Shown: positions 57,822 to 64,000 of the stretch, piece after piece
How the letters are laid out: every line of letters starts with the position of its first letter
How positions within the stretch are numbered: the first letter of the stretch is position 1
Assembly (NCBI RefSeq): GCF_008041935.1
Contig: NZ_VKAC01000008.1
Coordinates: 1-64,000 of the forward strand
From: Quadrisphaera setariae
Lineage (GTDB): Bacteria; Actinomycetota; Actinomycetes; Actinomycetales; Quadrisphaeraceae
Length of the DNA stretch: 64,000 nt
Direction of reading: 5' to 3'
Translations under genes and position numbers: made by a program
Notes under the pieces: model-generated
Databases searched by the model: none
What the model was told of the DNA's origin: nothing
The model's input: only the letters and a program-made list of their open reading frames with translations

Positions 57822-58784
57822 TCAGAGCGTCAGCAGGCGCTCCAGCAGCACGGCGCCGAAGTCGCCCTCCACCTCCAGCGCCACGCGGGGCGCGCCGGGG
57901 AAGTGGTCGGGGAAGCCGTGGTAGAGCCCGCGCAGGTCGGCGATGGTCTGGCCTCGTCCCGGCCCGTCGCTGGTGTCGACCTCCACCGGGACCCGCGGCG
58001 CGAGGGCCAGCGCCACGTCCCCGGTGAGGACGCCGGCGGCCAGCGGGTCGTGCAGCACCGAGCACGGCCGCCCGAAGCGCTGCGCGTAGAAGGCGAAGTA
58101 GAACTCGAGCACCTCCCCCAGCGCCCGGGTGACGGGCGTCCCGGCGGCGAGCAGCGCCCGGCGGTGCTCCTCCTCGAAGCGCTGGTGCATGGTCACGTCG
58201 AGGCCGACGACGGTGAGGTCGAACCCGGCGTCGAGGACGCGGGCCGCGGCCAGCGGGTCGTTGTGGATGTTGGCCTCGGCGACGGCGGTGACGTTGCCCG
58301 GCGCCATCGCCGCGCCGCCCATGATGACCACCTCGCGCACCAGGCGCGGCAGCTCCGGCTCGACCTCCAGGGCCAGCGCGACGTTCGTCAGCGGGCCGAT
58401 GGCGAGCAGCCGCAGCTCGCCGGGGCGGGCGCGGGCCGCGTCGACGAGGGCCTGCGCCGCACTGGTCCCGCTGACCTCGGTGACCGCCCGCGGCAGTGCC
58501 ACACCGCCGGTGCCGTCGGCGCCGTGCACGTGGGGCGCGCCACCGGTGAAGGGGTGGTCGAGGAAGTCGTGGGCGCCCAGGTGCACGGGCACGTCCTCGC
58601 GGCCGAGCATCGCGAGCAGGTCGAGGGTGTTGCGCGCGCCGGTCGCCGCGGCCACGTTCCCGCTGACAGCACCGACGCCCACCAGGTCGACGCCCGGAGA
58701 GGCCACGAGCCAGGCGATGGCGAGCGCGTCGTCGACGCCGGTGTCGCAGTCCAGGAAGACGGGGGTGGGCGCGGTGTCGGTCAC
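57822..58784 (-). CDS. Nucleoside hydrolase (inosine-uridine preferring type)
   Basis: A 320-residue Ca-dependent N-ribohydrolase. The N-terminal Asp cluster FLDCDTGVDDALAIAWL and the later VIMGGAAMAPGNVTAVAEAN, with its metal and ribose ligands, are typical. It cleaves ribonucleosides for salvage. The ATG start diverges from the deacetylase-like gene. Confidence 0.9.
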   Translation of the reverse strand: MTDTAPTPVFLDCDTGVDDALAIAWLVASPGVDLVGVGAVSGNVAAATGARNTLDLLAMLGREDVPVHLGAHDFLDHPFTGGAPHVHGADGTGGVALPRAVTEVSGTSAAQALVDAARARPGELRLLAIGPLTNVALALEVEPELPRLVREVVIMGGAAMAPGNVTAVAEANIHNDPLAAARVLDAGFDLTVVGLDVTMHQRFEEEHRRALLAAGTPVTRALGEVLEFYFAFYAQRFGRPCSVLHDPLAAGVLTGDVALALAPRVPVEVDTSDGPGRGQTIADLRGLYHGFPDHFPGAPRVALEVEGDFGAVLLERLLTL

Positions 58785-58976
58785 CGGCCCATGCTCCCAG
58801 CGACGGCCGGCCCGCAGACGGGTCCGGGCCGGATCCGGGCCCCGGTCGCGGGGCCCTCCGGGTGGGGCCGTGTTACGGCTGTGGGTCCGGTGCGCGTCGC
58901 ACCACCCGCGCGGTGCCGGGTGCTCCTAGCGTCAGCGCACCCGTCCCAGGCCGGCCCGAACCCCTGCGAGGTCACC

Positions 58977-60065
58977 GTGGTGCCCACGTCGCTGCTGCCC
59001 GCGCCCCTGCTGCTCCCCCCGCCCGACCGCTCCGCCCTCGCCGACCTGCGGTCCTCGGCCGCCCTCGCGGCCGCCCGCGGCGGCGTGCCCGCCCTCCTCG
59101 CGCTCCTCTGGGACGACGACGCCCGCCGAGCACGCCCCGCGCCCCCGCACGTCCGCACCGACGGCCAGCAGCTGGCCGCCCGGGCCGCGGGCGTGTGGCA
59201 GGCGCTCGCAGCTGACCAGCGCGACGACGACCTGGCGTGCGTCAGCTCCGTGCTGCACGCGGCGGGCTTCGGAGCGCTGGCCGACGAGCTGCCCGGCGAG
59301 CGCGCGGGCCGTCTGGTCGCCGCTGCCTCCGTCCCCGGCGCCCTCCTGCCGCGCCAGCACCGCCGGCTCGCCCCTGCGCCGCTGGGCATGACCTCCCACC
59401 TGCTGGCGATGGGCCGCGGTCACCACCTCCGGGTGGTGAGCTGGCACAACACGCCGCCGTCGCGGCGCCACCAGCTGCGCGCCGAGCTCGCGGCCCTCCA
59501 GGTCCGCTACCGGACGTGGACCCTCGCCGACCTCGAGGCGGTCACCGCGACCGGCGTCTGGCCGGGCAGCCGGGACGGCGACGAGCGCCCGGGCCTGCTG
59601 CCCGTCTTCTACGAGGGGTACCGCGCCGCCGCCGAGGTCGCCGCGCCGGTGTGCGACGAGCTGGGCGTCACCGGCTGGTTCGGGGTGTGCACGGGGTTCG
59701 TCGGGTGCCGCGCCGACCAGCAGGAGCTGTTCGCCCGCTCCCACAGGATCGTCCTGCTCGACGAGGACCTCGCCGCCCCCAGCCCCGCCATGACGTGGGA
59801 CCAGGTCGGTGAGCTGACGCAGCGGCACGTGGTCTTCGCGCACACCGCCTCGCACGCGGGCATCGAGGAGACTCCCACCGAGGCCGACCTGGAGCGGGAG
59901 GTGCTCGCGCCCGCCCGGGCGCTGCGGGCGGCGACGGGCGTCGACGCCGGGGTGTTCGCCTGGCTGCACGGCTCACCGACGGGCATGAGCCCCCGCCACG
60001 ACGCCGCGCTGCGCGGGGCCGGGTACCGGCACCTCATCAGCGGCACCGCCGTCCACCGCCTCTGA
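58977..60065 (+). CDS. Polysaccharide-deacetylase-like protein, degenerate metal site
   Basis: A 362-residue protein. VVSWHNTPPSRRHQLRAELA and RPGLLPVFYEGYRAAAEVAA then ELGVTGWFGVCTGFVG follow a NodB (CE4) barrel. The catalytic FDDG is replaced by FYEG, so the usual metal Asp and base are missing. The family's HxxxH may survive in HTASHAG. It has no signal peptide. An inactive or changed enzyme is likely. GTG at 58977 with GAGG five bases before. Confidence 0.65.
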   Translation: MVPTSLLPAPLLLPPPDRSALADLRSSAALAAARGGVPALLALLWDDDARRARPAPPHVRTDGQQLAARAAGVWQALAADQRDDDLACVSSVLHAAGFGALADELPGERAGRLVAAASVPGALLPRQHRRLAPAPLGMTSHLLAMGRGHHLRVVSWHNTPPSRRHQLRAELAALQVRYRTWTLADLEAVTATGVWPGSRDGDERPGLLPVFYEGYRAAAEVAAPVCDELGVTGWFGVCTGFVGCRADQQELFARSHRIVLLDEDLAAPSPAMTWDQVGELTQRHVVFAHTASHAGIEETPTEADLEREVLAPARALRAATGVDAGVFAWLHGSPTGMSPRHDAALRGAGYRHLISGTAVHRL

Positions 60066-60083
60066 GGACTCCTCAGCGGCGCC

Positions 60084-60098
60084 TAGCCTGGAGGGGTG
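60084..60098 (+). promoter_or_regulatory. TAGCCT -10 element close to the sufS start
   Basis: TAGCCT (60084-60089) lies six bases before the GTG at 60096, with GGAGG between. Leaderless or very short-leader transcription is possible. Confidence 0.4.
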
Positions 60099-61466
60099 AG
60101 CGCCTCCCCCGCGACGGCTGAGCAGACGGCTGAGCAGACGGCCCAGCAGGCCGCCGACGAGCCCCGGTTCGACCCGGCCGCGGTCCGTGACGACTTCCCG
60201 CTGCTCGGCGTGGAGGTGAACGGCGAGCCGCTGGTCTACCTCGACTCCGCCGCCACCTCCCAGCGCCCCCGGGCGGTGCTCGACGCCGAGCGCAGCTTCC
60301 TCGAGACGGTGAACTCCGCCGTCCACCGCGGCGCGCACACCCTCGCGGCGGAGGCCACCGAGCTCTTCGAGGGCGCCCGGGAGACCGTCGCCGGCTTCGT
60401 GGGCGCCGGGCCGGAGCAGCTGGTGTGGACGTCCGGCGCCACCGCCGGGCTGAACCTCGTGGCCTACTCCCTCGGCAACGCCGCCGCGGGTCGCACCGTG
60501 CCGGGGCACGAGGAGGCCGCCCGCCGGTGGGCCCCCGGCCCGGGCGACGAGATCGTCGTCACCGAGGCCGAGCACCACGCCAACCTCGTCCCGTGGCTGG
60601 AGCTGGCCGCGCGCACCGGCGCGAGCGTCCGCGCCGTCCCCGTCCGCGACGACGGCACCCTCGACCTCGAGGCCGCCGCCTCCCTCCTGTCGACGCGGAC
60701 CCGCGTGCTCGCCTTCTCCCACGTCTCCAACGTCCTCGGCGTCGTCAACCCCGTCGAGCAGCTGGTGGCGCTGGCCCGCGAGGCCACCGGCGGCCGGGCG
60801 CTCACCGTGCTCGACGCCTGCCAGTCCGCGCCGCACCTGCCGCTGGACCTGCCGGCCCTGGGCGTCGACGTCGCCGTCTTCTCCGGCCACAAGGTGCTCG
60901 GACCGAACGGCGTCGGTGCGCTGTACGGGCGCGCGGAGGTGCTGGAGGCGCTGCCCCCGTTCCTCCTCGGTGGCTCGATGATCACCACGGTGACGCTGGA
61001 GGGCGCGCAGTACCTGCCGCCGCCGCAGCGGTTCGAGGCCGGTACCCAGCCCGTCTCGCAGGCGGTGGCGCTGGCCGCCGCCGTGGACTACCAGCGGGCC
61101 GTCACCGACCGCTTCGGCGCGACGGCCGTGCTCGACCACGAGCGTGCGCTGGAGCACCGCCTGCGCCACGGCCTGCGCGGGATGCCCGGCATCCGCCTCC
61201 TCGGTGACGCCGGTGAGGGCGCGGAGCGCGTCGCGCTGCAGGCGTTCGAGGTCGAGGGCGTGCACGCGCACGACGTCGGCCAGCTCCTCGACGCCCGCGG
61301 GGTCGCGGTGCGCGTGGGCCACCACTGCGCGCAGCCGCTGCACCGCCGCTTCGGGACGACGGCGAGCGTGCGCGCCAGTGCCGCCCTCTACACGACCGAG
61401 GCCGACGTCGACGTCTTCCTCGACGCCCTCGCCGGCGTGCGCTCCTACTTCGGCGTGGGGCGCTGA
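60096..61466 (+). CDS. sufS: Cysteine desulfurase SufS
   Basis: A 456-residue PLP enzyme, group II desulfurase. It has LVYLDSAATSQRP, EAEHHANLVPWL, the PLP Lys in FSGHKVLGPNG and the active Cys in GHHCAQPLHRRFG. It supplies persulfide sulfur, via SufU in Gram-positives, for Fe-S assembly. The N-terminus has a short Ala/Glu/Gln-Thr repeat (AEQTAEQTAQQ). It is followed by sufU six bases on. The sufBCD genes are not in the window. Confidence 0.93.
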   Translation: MSASPATAEQTAEQTAQQAADEPRFDPAAVRDDFPLLGVEVNGEPLVYLDSAATSQRPRAVLDAERSFLETVNSAVHRGAHTLAAEATELFEGARETVAGFVGAGPEQLVWTSGATAGLNLVAYSLGNAAAGRTVPGHEEAARRWAPGPGDEIVVTEAEHHANLVPWLELAARTGASVRAVPVRDDGTLDLEAAASLLSTRTRVLAFSHVSNVLGVVNPVEQLVALAREATGGRALTVLDACQSAPHLPLDLPALGVDVAVFSGHKVLGPNGVGALYGRAEVLEALPPFLLGGSMITTVTLEGAQYLPPPQRFEAGTQPVSQAVALAAAVDYQRAVTDRFGATAVLDHERALEHRLRHGLRGMPGIRLLGDAGEGAERVALQAFEVEGVHAHDVGQLLDARGVAVRVGHHCAQPLHRRFGTTASVRASAALYTTEADVDVFLDALAGVRSYFGVGR

Positions 61467-61472
61467 CCCGCG

Positions 61473-61946
61473 ATGGGCAGCCTCGACGCGCTCTACCAGC
61501 AGATCGTCCTCGACCACGCCAAGCGCCGGGTCGGCGCCGCCGACCTGTCAGCGCTCCCCGAGCCGACCGGAGGGGACGGCCTCAGCGCGACGTCCCACCA
61601 GCGCAACCCCATCTGCGGTGACGAGATCACCCTGCGCGCCACCCTCGACGGCGAGGTGGTCTCCGCCGTCGCCTGGGAGGGCCTGGGCTGCTCCATCTCG
61701 CAGGCCTCCGCCTCGATGCTCACCGAGCTGGCCCGCGGGACGACGACGGCGGAGCTCGCGCGGCTCACCGACGGCTTCCGCGAGGCGATGCGCTCCAAGG
61801 GCCGGCTCGCGCTCGACGAGGAGGAGTTCGGCGACGCCGCCGCCCTGTCCGGAGTCTCCAAGTTCACCGCCCGGGTGAAGTGCGCCATGCTCGCGTGGGT
61901 GGCGCTGGAGGACGCGGTGCGTCGCGCGCGTCCCCCGGTCGGCTGA
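61473..61946 (+). CDS. sufU: Fe-S assembly sulfur-transfer protein SufU
   Basis: A 157-residue zinc-containing IscU-like protein. Cys residues are in NPICGDE, LGCSISQAS and RVKCAMLAW, the SufU spacing with the ~19-residue insert typical of Gram-positives. It accepts sulfur from SufS. It shares an operon with sufS. Confidence 0.93.
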   Translation: MGSLDALYQQIVLDHAKRRVGAADLSALPEPTGGDGLSATSHQRNPICGDEITLRATLDGEVVSAVAWEGLGCSISQASASMLTELARGTTTAELARLTDGFREAMRSKGRLALDEEEFGDAAALSGVSKFTARVKCAMLAWVALEDAVRRARPPVG

Positions 61947-62009
61947 GCCGACCGGCCGCGGCAGAGGGCCGCACGGGAAAGGCGCTCGCCCGACCGGGGA
62001 CTGATCACC

Positions 62010-62015
62010 TAGCGT
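62010..62015 (+). promoter_or_regulatory. TAGCGT -10 element seven bases from the M16-like start
   Basis: CCTAGCGT ends seven bases before the GTG at 62023, the same spacing as at 34696 before the ATG at 34709. Leaderless transcription is likely. Confidence 0.5.
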
Positions 62016-62022
62016 CCGCCGG

Positions 62023-63681
62023 GTGAGCACGGACCAGGTGGACGGGCAGGCGCACCAGCGGGCGGACGGGCAGGCGGGGCTGCAGGAGCTCGTCGTCGAC
62101 GGCGTGCGGGTGTTCCACCAGCCCGGGCCGTCCAAGACCCGCGCCACCCTGTACTTCGGCGTGGGGCTGCGCGACGAGACCTTCGGCACCGTCGGCCTGA
62201 CCCACCTCGTCCAGCGCCTCGTCGTGGCGGCGCTACCCACCTCGCGCCTCGAGGCCGAGGTCGGCGTGGCGGTCGACCACACCACCTTCGACGCGTACGG
62301 CCGCCCGGAGGAGGTCGGGGAGTTCCTGCGGCGGGTGTGCACCGCGCTGGCCGACCTCCCGCTGGACCGGCTGGCTCGGGAGCGGGGCGCGCTGCTCGTC
62401 GAGGGCACCGTCGGGGCCGACAGGACCATGGCCGTGGCGTGGGCCGCCCGCTACGGCTTCGCCGGACCGGGTCTGGCGATCACCGACGGGCACGGCCCGC
62501 TGGTCCTCACCGGCGAGGAGGTGCTCGCCCACGCCGCTGAGCACTTCCACGCCGGCCGGGCGGCGCTCGGTGTGCTCGGCCCGCTGCCCGAGGGGCTGAC
62601 GCTGCCGCTGCGCAGCGGGACAGCTGCGTCGTCGTCCGCGCCGTCAGCGGCGGCCTCGTCGGTGTCACCGGCGCTGGCGGTCCAGCGCCACCCGCAGCCG
62701 CTGCTCGGAGACGGGCCGGAGTGGGTGGAGGCGCCGACGGACGGGGTCGGCCTGCTGCTGGACGGGTTCGCGCCCTACGACCGGGCGGCGGACGTCGCCT
62801 GGTCGGTGCTGTGCGAGCGCCTGCGCGACGTCGCGCGCACCGGGCACGGCCTGACGTACTCGGTGGTGTCCGAGATCATCGACAGCGCCGACGGAGACGT
62901 CTTCACCGCGGCCCTCGACGTCCGCGAGGGCAGGGGCGCCGAGGTGGCCGGTCTGGTGTGGGAGCAGCTGGTCGACCTGGCCGAGAACGGCCCCACGCGG
63001 GCCGAGCTCGACCACGCGATCGCCGGAGCAGCCGCGGAGATGGACGCCTCGGACGAGGACGTCGCCCGGGCCGAGCCCTTCCGCTGGGCGTTCAGCACCG
63101 CGCTCCACGGTCGCGCCCGCCCGCTGGAGGTGGTCCGCGCCCAGCTGGCCGAGGTCACCGGCGAGGCCGTCCGCGACCGCCTCGCCACCGCCGCGCGCCG
63201 GGCGCTGCTCGTCGTCCCCGCCGGCTTCCAGCTGCCGGAGGCGGCGCAGCAGGCGGCCCCCATCGCCCAGCGGCCGTGGTGCGGGTTGGCTCCGGCGCTC
63301 CCGCCGGGGCGCCAGCTGCGGCCGCCGCTGCTGCACCGGCTGCGCTCGAAGATGGCGCGCCGCCGCCTGGTGCTCACGGACGAGTGCATCGCGCTGCAGG
63401 ACGAGGACGGCGACGTGCACGTGGTGCGCTGGGACGAGGTCGTCGCCGTCGACGAGCTCCCCTACGCGGACGACGGGCTGGCGGTGGTGGGACGGCGCCT
63501 GTGCGGCTTGGCCGTCCACCCCGACCCCTACGGGCGCCAGGCCTACGACGAGCTCCTGCGCCGGCTGGCCCCGCAGGTGGAGAGGCTGCGGCAGGTCCAG
63601 CGCGCGCGGGAGCAGGCGGCTCCCGCCGGCCCCGCCCAGGACGCACAGGACGCACAGGACGCACAGGACGGTGCCGCGTGA
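62023..63681 (+). CDS. M16-like protein without zinc motif, fused to a PH-like domain
   Basis: A 552-residue protein. The N-terminal ~90 residues match the next gene, which has the M16 HLVEH zinc motif; here the site reads HLVQR, so zinc binding and catalysis should be lost. An M16 second half follows (TGHGLTYSVVSEIIDS, ALDVREGRGAEVAGLVWEQL). Residues ~440-525 form a PH-like segment (LTDECIALQDEDGDVHVVRW, WDEVVAVDELPYAD). The tail is a QDA repeat. In M16B pairs one subunit is commonly inactive. Confidence 0.72.
   Translation: MSTDQVDGQAHQRADGQAGLQELVVDGVRVFHQPGPSKTRATLYFGVGLRDETFGTVGLTHLVQRLVVAALPTSRLEAEVGVAVDHTTFDAYGRPEEVGEFLRRVCTALADLPLDRLARERGALLVEGTVGADRTMAVAWAARYGFAGPGLAITDGHGPLVLTGEEVLAHAAEHFHAGRAALGVLGPLPEGLTLPLRSGTAASSSAPSAAASSVSPALAVQRHPQPLLGDGPEWVEAPTDGVGLLLDGFAPYDRAADVAWSVLCERLRDVARTGHGLTYSVVSEIIDSADGDVFTAALDVREGRGAEVAGLVWEQLVDLAENGPTRAELDHAIAGAAAEMDASDEDVARAEPFRWAFSTALHGRARPLEVVRAQLAEVTGEAVRDRLATAARRALLVVPAGFQLPEAAQQAAPIAQRPWCGLAPALPPGRQLRPPLLHRLRSKMARRRLVLTDECIALQDEDGDVHVVRWDEVVAVDELPYADDGLAVVGRRLCGLAVHPDPYGRQAYDELLRRLAPQVERLRQVQRAREQAAPAGPAQDAQDAQDAQDGAA
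63642..63668 (+). repeat. 9-bp GACGCACAG tandem repeat
   Basis: Three copies of GACGCACAG code for the AQD repeat at the C-terminus of the M16-like protein. Copy changes would keep the frame and the overlap with the next start. Confidence 0.75.
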
Positions 63682-64000
63682 GCGCGGAGAGCAGCGGCCC
63701 GCAGGTGCAGCCCTCGGGCGGGCCGCGCGAGCTGCTGGTCGACGGCGTCCGGGTGTTCCACCAGACCGGCCCGTCCAAGACCCGCGCCGTCCTGTTCTTC
63801 GGGGTGGGTCTGCAGGACGAGAGCTTCGAGACCATCGGTCTGACGCACCTCGTCGAGCACCTCGCCATGGCGCAGCTGCCCAAGACCCACCTCGACGCGA
63901 ACGCCAGCGTCACCGTCAACCACACCGCCTTCTACGCCCACGGCCGCCCCGACGACGTCGGCGCGTTCCTGCGCCGGGTCTGCGAGGCCCTGGCCGACCT
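63678..64000 (+). CDS. M16-family peptidase-like protein, active-motif copy (partial)
   Basis: Only the first 107 codons are present. The start is a GTG that overlaps the previous stop (GTGA). The region ELLVDGVRVFHQTGPSKTRA to FLRRVCEALADL is about two thirds identical to the preceding protein. It keeps THLVEHL, the HxxEH zinc motif of M16 peptidases; the third ligand Glu lies beyond the window. It should form a pair with the inactive copy. Confidence 0.75.
   Translation, partial: MSAESSGPQVQPSGGPRELLVDGVRVFHQTGPSKTRAVLFFGVGLQDESFETIGLTHLVEHLAMAQLPKTHLDANASVTVNHTAFYAHGRPDDVGAFLRRVCEALAD

Noticed and set aside
1-64000. CRISPR arrays, tRNA or rRNA genes, prophage modules
   Set aside because: No regularly spaced repeats, cloverleaf-like segments, rRNA motifs or phage structural genes were seen by eye; a dedicated scan could still find a short RNA.

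Overview
The window is very GC-rich. It has frequent GTG starts, ATGA/GTGA gene overlaps, few rRNA/tRNA-like stretches and protein families typical of Actinomycetota: a Scy-like coiled coil, TIGR03086, DUF222-HNH, a WYL regulator, a TM0106 nuclease-helicase and SufU. A Kineosporiales-type actinobacterium fits, but this is inferred from gene style and not proven. I see no tRNA, rRNA or CRISPR array.

0-3 kb: the end of an IS110-type element with a C6G14 tract, a cupin gene divergent from a GlxA-type AraC regulator, an RBBP9-like hydrolase and an Lrp regulator. 3-12.3 kb: a tightly overlapping minus-strand operon that supplies every enzyme step from trans-4-hydroxy-L-proline to 2-oxoglutarate (epimerase, three-subunit D-hydroxyproline dehydrogenase, deaminase, semialdehyde dehydrogenase). 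A GntR regulator diverges from it and is translationally coupled to an M17 aminopeptidase. 12.3-22 kb: I78 inhibitor lipoprotein, MarR-MFS pair, 982-residue polar coiled-coil protein, PKD-domain secreted protein, TspO-like protein and an amine oxidoreductase. 22-25.4 kb: a response regulator-histidine kinase operon divergent from a fatty-acid desaturase, which resembles the DesKR membrane-fluidity circuit.

25.4-46.8 kb is the least stable part. It holds a soluble PAS-chemoreceptor, an ABC-F gene, a TetR/NmrA pair, several broken genes (methyltransferase tail, frameshifted NUDIX, truncated rhomboid-like and secreted-protein genes), a DUF222-HNH nuclease, and three copies of an unrecognised small protein family (called P here). 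P1 and P2 are each translationally coupled to an upstream gene with a membrane helix. P2 and the broken copy P3 both follow RidA-type sequence. P3 lies between two ~100-bp direct repeats, next to a perfect 25-bp hairpin. I regard the P family and its partners as the best candidate for something undescribed.

46.8-64 kb: SDR, acetylxylan-esterase-like hydrolase, DsbA/FrnE protein, a large RecB nuclease/RNase-H/SF1-helicase fusion, MGDG-synthase-like glycosyltransferase, DMT-like transporter, degenerate NERD protein, nucleoside hydrolase, degenerate polysaccharide deacetylase, sufS-sufU without the rest of suf, and two tandem M16-like proteins. Of the M16 pair, the first has lost the HxxEH zinc motif and carries a C-terminal PH-like segment; the second keeps the motif and runs off the window. 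All identities come from reading motifs by eye; no database search was run.
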